A stretch of DNA of 64,000 nt from Hydractinia symbiolongicarpus (GCF_029227915.1 NC_079888.1:16413001-16477000); one strand, 5' to 3'; counted from the stretch's first letter, positions 46,766-61,357 are shown. A program made the numbers and translations. The notes: generated from the sequence alone by a model not told the origin.

Positions 46766-47396
46766 ACAGTCAGGGTAAACACTTAATTAGGCGGCTAATT
46801 AGGGCATACCACCTATTTAGGTAACTCATTGTAGCCTAGTTAGGCCATATGTAACCTAGTTAAGACATTACAATATTTAATGGCTTTTCACACATTCCTA
46901 AGAAAAAATCGAAAAAAATCTTTGTTCAGAATGGATAGTCTACGCAACCATGATTCCAAAATTGTCACTTGTGCCTCGATATGTACGCGCGCAAGTAAGA
47001 ATTATGTTAAAATGAAATATATAACCTAATTAGGTTAAGTGTCGCCTATTTAGGTGAACACTGCCACCTTTTCGTCTGCCATATTTACTTTTTTCCTGCG
47101 GCGTGAATGGCTGAAATCCATTATTTAAAACAACAAATAGTGCCACACAAGGTTTGGGCCATAAGTTACCAATGCGCGATGCAAATAAGACGATAATTGG
47201 TCAAAACTATCTGCAAAGTGGACAGATTTGATTCACATAAATATTGTATTGCAAAACGCAATGATTTCGACGTATTTACAACAGAAAGTTTATGTTCGCC
47301 TAGTTAGACTATGGGTAGCCTAATTAAACTACATCACATTGCCTACGACTCGCCTCATTAGGTCATGCTGCCTAATTAGGTGTTTACCCTGACTGT
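46766..47396. mobile_element. 631-bp inverted-repeat element with subterminal CCTAATTAGG motifs
   Basis: The ends are ACAGTCAGGGTAAACAC and GTGTTTACCCTGACTGT, a perfect inverted repeat apart from nothing visible, continuing into cTAATTAGGC. CCA precedes the left end and follows the right end, a possible 3-bp target duplication. Both subterminal regions carry many copies of CCTAATTAGG-like motifs (ctaattaggg, cctatttaggt, cctagttaggc, cctcattaggt). No coding capacity is visible. Confidence 0.82.
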
Positions 47397-48947
47397 CCAA
47401 TAAAAACGTTTTTTTATAAACCTAGCTAGCTTGGCAAACGCAAATCTATAACTCCTATCGTTACAATAAATTTAAGATATAACCATATACATTTGTACCA
47501 TTCAAAAAAACTTATACCTAGGTATATCTCCTGTGCTCTGCTCAAAATTCTTGAAATTACAAAATTAGCTATCCATGCTGAAAATGTCGGCCATTATTTC
47601 TCCCACTTTCGTTTTCGATTTGCGCATGTATAAACCCTCCTTACAACCACTTATAAAAAGCCAAATGGTCTTACATGCTACTTCATACCTTCACACCACA
47701 ATTGCAATATGGTAACCCAAGTTGTCAAAGAATGTAAACAATCCGCTGAGTGATTTTGAGATTCTTATTGTGTTTCCTTAGTGTTTGTACTGTTTGTGTT
47801 TGTTTCAAAGGTATTTTTACCAATGTTTTTTTAGCTTCATTCAAAAGGTCTTGAAGGGACTTGACAAGTAACTTTTTAACCCCTAGCTAAGATATGTAGC
47901 TAGGTTGGTATCAATTTTTTTTGTTTATAGAGGGGGTCCAAAATACCCCAGTGCTAATATGATTAGCTAAGTGTTTACCCTGAGTTTAAAAAACCCTAGT
48001 TACATTATTGCGTAATAAGTTCAAACATCATTTCCATTTCCATTTTTGATTCTTGGGATTAACTGCAATTAAATCAAGTAGTGACTTTGTATAAATACCT
48101 TAAAATGAGAGTCAAGCCTCATTCATGCAATATTTGAAGTAGATACATCACTTTTGGATACTAATTGGGATATCTGAAAAAGTTTCAACCTTGCTTCATT
48201 TATTTTGTAATGATTTTGAATCTCCTAATGTGATATTACACGTATAGATGAGTTGTGTGAATGTTTACAAAGTTTTGACCACAAAAGGACCACAAAAAAA
48301 TTGAATCTTTAGGCTTTTTTTTACATTTATATAATATTTTTAAGCGTCCCAGTTTGTTGTTTATATTTTTTGCCTGTGCACATACATGCGTATGTCCATT
48401 ATTCTCGATGCAAAATCAAAACATTACGTCATGCTGCAACTCATCTATGTATACACAAGTTTAATAGTGGTGTCTATGATCTCATGTTTACACAAACCTT
48501 TATATATATAAATATAATGAAACTTGTTTGAACAAAAAAAAGAAAGATTTTATATATATTGTTTCAAAGCATTATACCAATTTCAAGCCAAATTTGAAAT
48601 GGACCTTTGGGGGCTTTGGGTGATGTGACCAGTGCTTGGAAGTCAGGAGACAGAGAATCAGACAAGGACTACGCGTTGTAGTTAAACACAAGAGCTTATA
48701 TTTACGTAAGTATCAGAGCTCGACCATACACCTCGGTAGTCCGTCTCCAAGTGCCTCTGGGTCTCGCCCACCTATGTACATATATCATAACATTGGGCAT
48801 ATAATTTTTATAACCTGTGAAAATTGTATAAGAAAAAAAATCAATAACAATGAGAAATTTATTGAATATTATAAATAGTATTTTGATAGTATTTTTATTT
48901 TATTTTTAGCAATTAATATAACTACATGTATATGTAGAAAGACATTA
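47397..48947. other. 5' flank of the EDEM1-like gene, nothing firm recognised
   Basis: AT-rich spacer leading to the EDEM1 start. A fragment 'ctaagtgtttaccctgag' (47968-47985) resembles the terminus of the 631-bp element and may be a relic. 48625-48780 is less AT-rich and contains matching ends (gtgcttgg.../...ccaagtgcc), perhaps a small inserted repeat. Confidence 0.35.
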
Positions 48948-51900
48948 ATGGCACAAACAACATGGTGGCGATTGTGCATTTTATTTGTACACATACAATA
49001 TCATGGCTTAGAAGCTTTACAAGATCATAGACATTTTCTTCGAGATTTTGATTATTTTTCTGATTCTCAGCGTGTTGCAATGAAAGCAAAAGTGAAAGAA
49101 ATGTTTTATTTTGGTTACAATAATTATATGCAGCATGCTTTCCCTCTGGATGAACTGAATCCAATATATTGCTCTGGAAGAGGACCAGACAAAGATAACC
49201 CGTGAGTAATTGATATTCTTTTAATCTTTTTTTCATTGTGTATTAAGGATTGATTTCCATCTAGCGTTAAATCATGTTATTTTTTTCGCACTATTTTTTT
49301 ACCTTAGAGTTAATAATATTGAGTATTCGATGCAAGCACATTTCTATTTCAAGTAAAATTAATTGGAAATTAATTCTTATTGGTAACGAAATATGTGTAA
49401 TAACATTGAGGAGGATATTTTTATGGGTTTTCATGAGGCAAATTATAAGAAAAAGGAAGAAGAAATAGTTAAAACAAGATATTAGATCCATATATTAGAT
49501 CGAATTTCACAATATTCTGGAAGAATTATTGTATAATCTTTTAGAAATAAACTGTTAAGGTGACCCCTTGCAAAGATAATTTAACATTGTGATCATTATC
49601 ATTTGGACTATTAATATTTTTCTATATATATTGACATGAAAATTCTAACTAAAACTTTAATGTTCTTATTTTGGCTGCCACTTATGGTTTTTTTATGTTT
49701 TTGGGATACTTTCTTTTCCATAAGTTTATTTTTCATTTTAATGTATAATAACTAAAAATCTTGGGGTTTTTTTATGCACAAGTTAAAAACTGATGTCTTT
49801 TATTTATTACTTGCAGAGACAACATCAATATCAATGATGTTTTAGGAGGGTATTCTTTGACACTGATCGACACATTAGACACACTTGCAGTAAGTACTAA
49901 TTTGTTGTGTTAAAAAATCCAAGAAAATTTCCTCCTCATTTTTTTTTTCCTTTTTTAGTAACTGTTAAAGAAATAACAATGTAGAGAATCTAGAAAATTT
50001 GGCAACACAAAATGATTTTTGGAAATTGCTATTGTAAATTGATTTACAGTGGCAAAACAATGTTTGTTGCAGGAAAAAAAATCAAAGATAATTTCTCACC
50101 ATATGGGCATGGTAGTTCTTTAGAGGAAACTTGTATTACAGAGGTTGTGAGGGACAAGTGTGAAAAATGTTTGTCACAGACATAGTTTTTCAAAAGTCTT
50201 CAATAAAATCTCTCTTTGCAAAAACAAGGGCAGGTCTAACTTGTAGCCTGTGGTTTTTTCTAGGATATAGAGCTTTAAGGAGTTATATATCATCCTGGAC
50301 TGCTTTTTAATACGATATGTTGAGATTTGCTCTTTGTTTGCATTGTGGACAATTCTCCAGGGTGGCCACTTCAAAAAAGCTTTTCTGAAGTTTTTTTGAT
50401 TTTGCATTTTAAGAACAGTGAACAATATTTTTCTTGTAGGACACTGCAAGATTACAAAGATTATCTAAAATCTCATTCTAAATATTTGACCAATATCAAT
50501 CCCCTGTTTAAATATTTTTTAAGTAAAATTATTTCCAATATTGAGAATTGTACTTTTTTATAGATAATGGGAAATCATTCTGAATTCAAGCATGCAGTTA
50601 GTTTAGTATCAAGTTATGTCAATTTTAACCAAGACAATGTTGTGCAGGTATTTGAAGCCACTATAAGGTAAAATATATTCTACTTTGAATGAGAAAAGTT
50701 GATGCTGAAGGTTTCGTCAGAAAGTGAAGAACAAATACAAATTTTCTCCCCCTACTCCCCTCCTCCCACAATACAGTCTTACATAAAATTCAACAATTTT
50801 CTGGTTAGGAAAATAAATAACTGGTAGATTTTATGGCTGTGAAAGTGATACCAAGTAAACACAAAATGTTAAACATTACTCCAAAAATGTTTTGTGCATT
50901 TCAATAAAATAAAAAATAAAAAAACTCTCCTTTTATTTCAATTTCAGAGTAATCGGTGGTTTACTGGCTGCTCACTTGCTAATAGTTGATTCTGCTGAAA
51001 CGTTTGGGCCACTGAGACCAGATGACTATGATAACGATTTACTGACAATGGCACATGATCTTGCTAATAGACTTTTACCTGCCTTTGATAAAAGTAAAAC
51101 TGGATTGCCGATGCCAAGGGTGAGTGTAAGAAAGCAGTATTTTGTAAAGCAATTTGTCTTTTAGTTGGTTGGTTTTTAGAATTTTCAGACAGGTGTTATA
51201 GGATGGTACACATTCTTTTATGAGAATAATGTTTTACGTTTCGTTTCAACAGTCTTGGTCATGAATATTTGCGGCCACGCCTAGCTTATGATTTTGGCGT
51301 GCAATTATTACATTCAGGAGAGCGGCAGCGAGGAGTTTTTGAAGCATAGTAGTTGGCAAAAAAATTGCCAACGTAATTTTGTTGTGAAATTTAAATGAAT
51401 GGTGTTATTATGAAGAACGTAAGGTATAGAGAACGTTAAAGTCGGCACCCCTTTCCTTCATGCTGACACTCTTATGCTCGGCTGGTGCATTACACTGAGA
51501 CTCGAACGAAAGACGGAAGACCATTTGGAACCATGCCACAAGTCAGTCCGACCTTCATCATCACAGAGAATACTGTGAGAAGACTGCGCACCCATGCAAG
51601 TTAAATATAACCAGAACATGGGAGAGGTTAGGTGTCCTGTACCTTAATATGGCTTTCGGACGAATGTTCTTGTGATATAATCCCAAAGAAAAAACATGTT
51701 CAATAAAGTTTAAAAATCTTTTTAAAAGAGGAAAGAGAAATCAAATATGTTTAGTAATAATAATCAAAACAATTGTATATCGTATTAACAAGAAGTCCAG
51801 AAGCTCTGTCTCCCACATAACACAGCAGGCAATAAGTCAGCCCTGCCATCGGTTTTGTGAGAAGAGATGTTCTGCGAAGATCCTAACAATTCAGTCTCCT

Positions 51901-54900
51901 GTACAGTTTTGCTTTGCATTGAACTGTGCCTGTGACAAGCATTTTCGAAGCATGTCACTGGCGACTTCTGCGATATTCAACTTAATGATGCCCTGACTTT
52001 CAATTCCTAAATAGCACATGCACAACTTATTTCCTAACCAGTTTATCTTAAAACATAGAGAGCTAGTTGGGAATTAACTTAAGAAGTACATCATTAGTGT
52101 TTCCATTTGTCATTATCTTTTTTAAAACAAAAAAAATATTGTCGACGCAATACCGACGCAAAACATTTGAAATGTATCTCACATCAGCAGTTGAAGGTGG
52201 TTTTTTAATAGAAATACATTTTAGAGATACATTTTAACAAGGAAGAACAATTATGTATTGGGTAAAGTTTGGTTAAAGAATTACTCCAAAATAGTTCAGT
52301 TCTGATTGGTGTGTGTATGGAGTAGAACAAGGCGTGTGGTAAAGAGCACAGCCAAATTTCACATGGCGTGTGCGAAGACGTGCGCATGCGACCGCATGCC
52401 ATTCATGACCAAGACTGTTTCAACATGAATACTCTTAACTTTTTGCGATAAAATCATCCTGATATATTTCTTGGCATATGCTTAGCATAGTTAAAATTAA
52501 AAGATCTGAGAATGCAAAATGGTGCAAAATCACCCCTAATTCAATTCAAGACCGACAGACAATTAGGTTTGATAGGAAAAACTCCATTTTAAAACCTGGG
52601 AAAATACATTTTACATCAATATAGGATACAAGTATTAATAGGATACAAGTGTATTAAGTTACCAAAGAATAAAAAAAACATTACGTTTGCTGATATATTC
52701 CATTTAGAATGTAAGCAAAATTTCAAGACGAGTACATTCTTGGGTCATTTTTAATTTCATCCTAAGTATTCTTGTACAGTATGTTCTAATGCATTAAATC
52801 TATTAAAATTAGATTTTGCTTATTTTATAGGTTAATTTACGACACGGTGTTCCTCCTTATAGCGCTACTACAACTTGCACAGCTGGTGCAGGGACTCTCA
52901 TACTAGAATTTGGTATTTTGTCATATCTTCTTGATGATTCAACATTTAAAACAGTAGCACAGGGAGGAATAAATGCACTTTGGAAGCTACGCTCAAATAC
53001 TACAGGTCTTTTTGGTAGGTCCATTTGTCTTTGTGCAACGCTTGCATAAATTTCTGACCTAGGGTTAACACTGTCTGGTCATAGACTATTGTGTCATTTT
53101 CTATTGCATCTAGTGGCCATTCTTCTTTATTTAAAGACTAGGTGTTTCTAAAAAGTTTTTGAAACAACTTATTTGAAATTAAATTTGTCAAACTTCCTAC
53201 TTAGTCACACTGTCATCACCTAACTTGTAGAATGTTTAATGTAAATTACTCCCTGAAGTAGCGTATATTATCCTAATTTTTAACATAGGTAATATCGTTG
53301 ATGTTGAAAGTGGAGAGTGGGTGGGAAAGATGAGTGGACTGGGTGCTGGTGTTGACTCTTTTTACGAGTACCTACTTAAGGTAAGTGTGATATTTGTCAC
53401 CAAACAAAATACAGATGCTTATTTCAAAATATGTTGTATAATGTTTATTTTTCAGCTTATGATTTTTGCTTATTTAGAAGTTGTCTGGTCCATTTGTTAT
53501 GATTTATTGTGATGGCACATTAATTTATTCCTGTTTTTAATTTAACAAATATTCAATTCATTTTTAAGGACCAATACAATTTTTTGTATTTTATCCAATT
53601 TAATAGTTGCTCATGAATCAAATGTTATGTTTTGTTTTTACTTTTGATTTTCTTTGCAGAGTTACATTCTGTTTGGTGAGAAAAGCGATCTAGAAAAATT
53701 CAATGAAATATACGGTAATATTCAAAAATATATGAGAAAAGGGTGAGTTTTTGTAGTTAAATTTTTGACCTGATAATTTTGGTAACGTAGAGTAACAACT
53801 TGTGGCGGCAGTGGATGGTTTGAAAATTTCCAGATAAAAGCAGTATGTAAGAATTAAAAAAAAAGTTTTACAGTTATAGTTCAGCGTAAACATTGTTTGA
53901 GTTTTGTAAATAAGACCTCAGTCACAAAGTATTCTTTAAATGAAAACTGAGAAGAAAGAATCTGAAAACCTTCTGAATCCTGATTGCTGCCAGGCAGTAT
54001 GTAAGGGATTCCCAAAATAATTTTATAAACGACTGTTTATTATTTTTTTTATTTAACTGTTATAATATCTTTTATTGTCTTAACCTTTGCTAGAAATACA
54101 CTTGCAAGATGCAAAAATTTTTAAATGCCCAATGTTATGTGATCTAACAAAAGTGAAGAAAATTTTCTATAGCTGATAAACATTTACCTAATTTAAAAAT
54201 GTTTTGTTCAGTAAGTTAAGTAGTCGGCTTTGATGTTGGGTACAAAAAAACACTTGTATTCATGTTTATTTTGTTATTGCAGGAGACAGTTCTGCAACAA
54301 TGGAACTGGTGAAACACCACTATATGTTAACGTACATATGGCAAATGGCGAAACGTTGAATACGTGGATGGATTCTTTGCAAGCCTCATTTACTGGTGTA
54401 CAGGTATGTTGTTGTAAATATCTTATGGTGTTTGATTTTTATATATTACGTTACCTTCTGGTCCGTCTTTTTGTTGCAGTTTGCAAACAATTTGAAAACA
54501 TTAGAAATATACTTCAGGAAATATGAGTGTACCTAACTAGCTAGCCGGCTAGAAAAATCTGGACATAAGTTTTTTATATTATTTTTAAAGAAAGTGGCAT
54601 TTAGTTTATACCAATGATGTATCTATGATCTAAAGAAAAGATGGGGCTTGTTCGTATCTTTTTATTGCAGTTATAACAAATCTTCTGTTAATTATGTAGG
54701 CCTTCTTTGACGAGAGAAAAATGATTTCTTTTTCTGTTGAATCCTTCAGGCAAAAAAAATGAATGTCTAAATGTCTAAATTACACTAGTGTGTGTGTGTG
54801 TTTTCCCCAATTTTCATCAAAAATTATTGCTCGAAATACTAGGAAAATAGTTATTGATATGTGCACTCAAATATTATTCAGAAAGTGGGATCTGTCAGTG

Positions 54901-57900
54901 AGACAAGTGTACACGAAACCATTTCTTTTTTAATAACATTTATACGTAAATCTCTGCTTTTCATTGCTAAAAATTATTGCTGTAAATGGGTGGGGAGAAA
55001 GTAGTTAAAGCAAACATGAAACCACCTCTTTTATATCTTGTGGTCAAACAAAGAAACTTTCTCCACATTTTAACTTTTACACTTAACGACATCTATAGAG
55101 ATATATTATTTATCAGTAGTGAGTTTGATTCGCAAGAAAGAAATATAAGAGATTAAAATTCTATTTCAGATTTTTGCATCAAAACATGATGATCTACATT
55201 TTTAACCTAAAATTCTGACTTTAGTCTTACAACCATCTGTTTTAAGGTATTACGAGGTGATATACAAGAAGCTGTCTGCAGTCACGCATTGTATTATGGG
55301 ATATGGCAAAGATACGGTGTACTGCCCGAGCGATTCAATTGGAACTTGAAGGCTCCAGATGTGAAGTTCTTTCCATTGAGACCAGAATTTAGTGAAGCGA
55401 CTTATCTCTTATATCAAGTTAGATTGCTATGTTACTTTCTCTGACATTTTCTGCTTTTTTGTTTCGCCTTTTTCAACATTTTCTATTTTTTTAAAAACAT
55501 TTTTGTTGGTAAAGGAAAGGAATTGCTTATTATTTTACAAATTTTCTTCGAGTAAAAAATACTAAATAAATGACAAACGCTAAACTATTTTGTTTTTTTT
55601 ACTTAGGCAACTAAGCATCCATTTTATTTGCATGTTGGTGTTGATATTGTAAATAGTTTGGAAGCTCACACCAGGGCAGAGTAAGCGATACCATTTTAGT
55701 TATATATCTACTTTGGTTATTGTTCATTACCAACCCTCTTATTGTCCATTACCAACCCTCTTACTGTCATATAGGTGCGGATACGCCACTGTTCATAACG
55801 TCGAAGACAAATCACTAGAAGATAGAATGGAAAGTTTCTTTTTAAGTGAAACAATGAAGTATTTATATTTGGTAAGTGCGTCCACGCATATCATGATGGT
55901 CTTTCGGAATTTCTTCTTGTCGTTGTTCTAATCGCAGAAATGTTGAAATCTTTATGCCATCTTTGTCTTGTTTTTCAAAATAATCACTTTGCTCTAAGCT
56001 GATAATTTTAATCTCGTGTTAACATCACCCGTTGTCTGTCTCGTTGCGATTTTATAGCCGTGCTATGTACACGCAACATATTAAGGACATGCGAACCCAT
56101 AGATTTATGCAAGGGCTATGACTGGTTTCCAATGTAATGCTCGCCATATGTCTGTCTATTTGTGCGCTTTTTGAATTTTTGCACGGACTAACTACTACTA
56201 TTAAAATGATTTTTTGTTTTGATTACGCTTTCACAAGGCCCTGTCTATCACTACAGATGCAGACAGAAAAAATAATAACGTCAGCATTTGTTTTTAATAT
56301 CAAACGACTTCTATTTTGGTTAGTTACTGTGCCAAGTCTCTTTGCTATAGCAATTGTCATTCCCAGAAAATTCTATGATGGTGGTAAAAGTACCACCTCT
56401 AACCTTACCTTAACCCCCACTCTCTCCCCCTCACCCCCCCCCCCCTCCCCCCAGGGCACATACAGCTAAATTTTTGTTAAAACGCATTTTATTTAGTTAT
56501 TTGATTTCGAAAATCCAATCAACCAACAAGCGTCTAATTGGATATTCTCCACAGAAGGTCACGTGTTCAAACTTGACGATCGTTACCGAGAAAATATTTG
56601 GAATAATTGGGAAAAAAAAGAAAAAATGAATATGTTTAAACCGACGGTGACAAGTAACAGAAGAAATTCCACATGGGTATGTAAGATTTTTTTTCTCTGT
56701 TGACCTGTTAGTCACATTTTTGTGATAAGGAATGTTTATTACATCACAACACCTAAGTGAGCGACGTAGAACAAAGAGAGAGCGTGCCATTGTTGTGCTC
56801 AATCTACAGACATTAATCTCTAATCAGTACAGTTTTATCATCTTCAACTTTCCAACGACCTCTGTTATCTCGTCTGACATGATGAGACTAATAAGAGTGT
56901 CAGACTTGCTCACTTGACGATATTTCGTTGTTGCGTGTGTTCATTTAATTAATGGCTTTTAGTATTGATTATATGGTATACATAACATAGCCTGTATAGA
57001 TAATTGTCCAATATGATTGCTTGAAGGCGTGTACAAGTAAGCATTTTTGTTCAGTGAGCACAAGAAAAACTAGAAGTTTTTACCAGTTATTACAACAGCA
57101 TGCAACATCCCGACATTATTTCAAATTCAAAAGTGATATTAGGTCTGTCAAATATTAGAGATTAGTGAGGTACTATCATTGGCCGTTTCTTCATATAGGC
57201 TAAACAAAGTTTTGTATCACTGTTAGCCTGCGAATCTGACTTTTTCTATGAAGTAAGGCCTCGTTTTCATTGCGAACCTGCACTACTTGACGCATAAATA
57301 ATTTTTATGGTTATTTTCTTCTTTTTCTCTCTTTTCGTTGCCATGTGTTTCTGTTGAAGTAGAAAAAAACGATTGATTTTCTAAAGTTTTTAATTGTTGT
57401 ACTTGGGGAAGGGGCTTTTTTTGTGGTAACCACGGGTTTATCTACTTCACAAAACGGGTTTATCTACATCACATCTTCACAAAACTACAACGCATTTTAA
57501 AAAAATTTCCAATTTAGACTTTATCATACTCAATCGAGATATATATTTTTAACTTTTCAATCACATTTTTAATCTCGTCTTCTATGATAAGGATAAGTAG
57601 GGTGGCAGACTTGTAGTCATCTGCAATTATGTTATTGACTGTATCAGCGTTCTGATTTAGATGTTATGACCTCAATTTGTGACCTTTAATCAAACAACCC
57701 ATTTTTTTTTGTTTTAAAAAATTCTTAATTGGAAGGCACATCACCATAATCAACGTCAACCTTACTGATAAACGCCCACTCAGTGGTTTGAGGGGGCGTT
57801 TTATACATTGTTAATCGACCCATTACCATATCTGTCTAATTTTATAATGTAAAAAAAAACGCCCATGTTACGACCCTTTGCAGCTTTATAGCGCATGCAC

Positions 57901-59684
57901 AATTATTTCATATTTCATAACGTTCAAGTCTCGATCCACGTGGTTTTGCTTACTGAATCTGAAAGGGAGGTTCAGAAACAAGCAAGCTTGACCCAAGAAA
58001 TTGTATTTGAAATAAAAAGAAAGTTGAAGAATGAAAAAGAACTCCGCTCCACTTACATGACACTTAAACCTGCTTGAGTCACCTGTTTGTCCCATGGTGT
58101 TTCTTAGGCCTGTTCACATGGGTTTTTATCACTTTGGCAAAGTGATCGGATGTCATTTCACTTTGGTCAAATAAGTCGAAGTGAAATTCAAATCGGTGTG
58201 GGATTTCACCGGAGTAAAACGCGGTTTTTGATCAGTATGCTTGAAAGTCACCAATACAAAAGATTTGGCCTTTTGTTGATTTAACCGTATTACAGTTTCT
58301 GGTTAGGCCATCAAGAAAATGATTTTTTAAAATAGTCGTTGCAACTTAAGTTTTTCGCACTGCCAGCTGGAAGTACGCTTTTTTGGTTCTTAAACTTTCT
58401 TTCTCAATGCTTGGTTTTAATCGGCGTAAAGATACTGTTTACAGCAATCCCCCCTGTGCGATTTTTGGAGAGGTGAAATTTATTTTTTCAACTCGTACTA
58501 TAAAGATCTACTAGGAAAGCGGGAATAATAAAGTAAATATGAAAACTTGAACTAAAATGTGTATTGTTTCAACTCGTCTGGCAGTTCTTCCTGCAAAAAT
58601 GGACAGTGTCAATGTTTTCTTATGAAACGCCAGTCAACTTATGAATCAAAACAATCGAGAAGACAATTGTTAGTAAAAAAATCACATTTTTTTATTCATG
58701 GATAACAGTTACTTTTCTAACGACTTCTACAATGGGTAGTTAATTGATTTGGTTTTAATCAGGTGCTTAATTTTTTTGATTAAAATAGTTTTAAGTGTAA
58801 GAATAAGAGATGAAAACTTAGTGTTGTTGTCCAGTTCGTGTGTCTATTTGTTTTGTTGGCGTTTGTGTTGCGTATTATTTAGGGAAGGATTAAACTTTAA
58901 AATGATGCTATAAAAAAATCTTGTTTGTTTAAAACACTGGCGCGAGAAAATTAATACTAGGTTGATCAGCTTTCTCTGGAATCTATGTAGTCTAGAGTAC
59001 TGAATAAAGGGTGGGGGTGTGTGGTTGGAAAGCTGGCAGCCATTGAAAGTTAACTCCCTTATATCTCAATTAAACTTCGGATGGTAATACTCCTACCTTC
59101 CAAATTTTCACGGTTAAGGATTTGGACGCTTTTTTGCTGCTCATTGCGCATAAAGCACTGTAAGTTAAAGTTAACACCCATGGTGTTAACTAAGTAAACA
59201 GTTATATGCGTTGATAAAAATTTTAATTCATTTTTTGCAGAAACCTGATTACTTCAATAATTATTTTGCTTGTTTTGCGAGAGATTAACGACAACTATTT
59301 TTTGCAAAAAATAATTCTCCTTGGAATCTGTTTTCAACAATAAAGGATTCATCACCACTTTTAGTCAATAAAAGCAGGACGCAAATTTAATGGTTAAGAG
59401 CTATAGTGTATTCTTAAACCTTTCTTTACAGCTCTTCTGACAAGAACAACAAACAAAATTGGTTTTCGCTAAATTTAATTTCTTTCATGCACCAAACGTT
59501 AAATTTGGACTTAATCTTTTATTTTGTTGATTGATAGATTCTTATTGTTTTATTTATTTATTTGTTTATTTATTTATTCATTCAGGATTCGAAATGTACA
59601 TCATATAACGAGATGAGATATTCAAGACTTCCACTCAAAGAAGAATACATTCTGCAGATAGAAAAATTTGTAGGTCTAGCGTGA
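48948..59684 (+). CDS. EDEM1: EDEM1-like ER degradation-enhancing alpha-mannosidase-like protein, 13 exons, 567 codons
   Basis: Exons: 48948-49201, 49817-49889, 50564-50667, 50948-51119, 52831-53014, 53289-53380, 53660-53742, 54283-54403, 55247-55417, 55607-55680, 55775-55871, 56497-56676, 59586-59684; all GT-AG and the total is in frame. EDEM proteins are GH47 family members in the ER that recognise or trim mannose on misfolded glycoproteins and send them to ERAD. The N-terminus ([19 protein letters not shown]) is a signal or anchor segment. Conserved blocks include [11 protein letters not shown] (about 98-109), [20 protein letters not shown] (270-290), [23 protein letters not shown] (405-418), [11 protein letters not shown] and the calcium-site motif STEGH (493-497). 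It lacks a protease-associated domain and KDEL, so EDEM1 fits better than EDEM3. Human EDEM1 has 657 residues, mostly longer at the N-terminus. Confidence 0.9.
51250..52417. mobile_element. 1168-bp non-autonomous DNA transposon in EDEM1 intron 4
   Basis: The termini are CAGTCTTGGTCATGAAT and its exact reverse complement. TTTCAA flanks both sides (51244-51249 and 52418-52423), a 6-bp target duplication. The interior has no transposase. Superfamily unassigned; a 6-bp duplication is uncommon among eukaryotic DNA transposons and is known for IS3EU. Confidence 0.88.
56677..59585 (+). other. EDEM1 intron 12, 2.9 kb, no gene seen
   Basis: The longest EDEM1 intron. It contains a repeat fragment with 'gataaacgccc' and 'gggggcgtttta' (57769-57805), of the same flavour as the repeat at 61358-62305. 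Another complex stretch near 58107-58215 begins 'aggcctgttcacatggg' and looks like part of an inserted element. No coding sequence supported. Confidence 0.4.
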
Positions 59685-61357
59685 TTAGAGCCATCCTTTT
59701 GTCTCGTTTATCTAATCTTGTCTTACTTAATAATATTAAGTTTCGTTACCATGACAACAATCAGTAGATAATGCTAAAGATTGATTGCACTGAATGTCGA
59801 TTTTTTATTGTTTGTTTGTTTTTTTAAGATAACTTGGCTTTTAATAAAATGGTCTATGTTGTCGTTAAAAAACTCATAAACAGCAGTAAAAATTAGGGCC
59901 CAATGCGACCCGTTCTTAAAAGGTCAAGCGTGCTTTTTCTCTTTACAGTGAAAATTTATAATTTTTTGAAGGAAATATTTCAACCCCTAACTTTAATTTT
60001 ACTATCTACTTCAAACATTTAATAGTCACATGCGTGATCAAACATGCGTGGTCAAGCATGCGTGGTCAAACATGGGTGTTTGAACACGCGTGGGCTTACT
60101 ATATATCCACTTTTCGTGCGATGGAACTAGCACGTGTGTAATTTCGTCACTTGATTAGTGGTATTGTGGCTACACCTTCTTTTTCCCGCGGTTGAGGTCA
60201 AGTAGGATATATTCGTGTCTACTCGCACTCGCGCAATCTAAGGACGAGGCTATTATTGTATTTTTAAGTCGTGGTAATGAAGTTGCGTATCGATAGATAA
60301 CAATAATTCGTGAAAGGTGTATTGTACCGCAGTGCTAATAAAAATTTTGAGTATGTTATGTGTTATGATTTATTTAAAGATTTCGGACGACAAACTTTTA
60401 GACAATTTTTTTAGGAATATGGGTAATTTGAAATTGTAGGTTTTTCTATGTATAATGTTCAATTTAACATAAAGAAAATATACAAAAAGACACAAAGTTA
60501 CAAAAGATAATGTGAGGTTATATCGAGTTGCGTGATAAAATATGAAATGACAATCATTAACTGCAAGATGACAGGGGAAAACGAGGAACAACAAAGATTA
60601 TTGATTATAAAAACTTTCATACAAGTTTGTTAGTTATCTGTTTATTAAAATCTCAGTTGTCTGATTAAAAAAAATATATACTGAGGTATAGATTCGGTGT
60701 AAAAAAATTAAGATTCGTTAGATATTTCTTGGCGGAAAAAATCCCGGCTTTAATTTTGTGCGAGATATTTTCCGAGCAAAGGTTTATCATACTGAAACAT
60801 TTCACAAATTTAATCTTTTATTCTACTGCTTTGTGCAGAAAATGCATAAAAATATAATTTCAATGGTAACCCGATGAAGAGCTGCACATATTAATTACCG
60901 TAATTGGGTCACGCGGTCCCGTGATTGTTAAATTAAATTGATTTATTCTCTTCAGTGTTATCATATAGCTTGTTTACTGATTGTTGAAATGCTCACTAAA
61001 AATAAGAGAAAATAAAAACGGTGTATGCGGTGATTATCTATTCGCTGGTCATAAGGTAGAACATTTCGTCTTATGTTTTATTAATGTTTTGGGTAAGCGA
61101 GATTTATTGCCCTATAATATTTTTCGCTAGGTGCAATTATTCTGTTAAAGATTAATTTTTATAATAAGTAAGGAAATAGAATTGAAGGAATTGCAATCAA
61201 CGGTGAGGGGTTTCTAAAATTCTGATTTCATAATAATATTTGCTATCGTCCATTTCTTATCATTGATGTAGGAATTGATAAGAATTTCCAATCTAAAGAT
61301 AATTTTAGCTGCTTTCTCCTAAACTTTGCTATTTTTACATGTATACCGTCAAAACTT
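59685..61357. other. 3' flank of EDEM1 and spacer
   Basis: A possible polyadenylation signal AATAAA lies near 59842. Otherwise AT-rich with no gene recognised. Confidence 0.4.
60028..60077. repeat. short tandem repeat, 14-bp unit
   Basis: Three and a half copies of catgcgtggtcaaa with minor changes. Confidence 0.85.
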
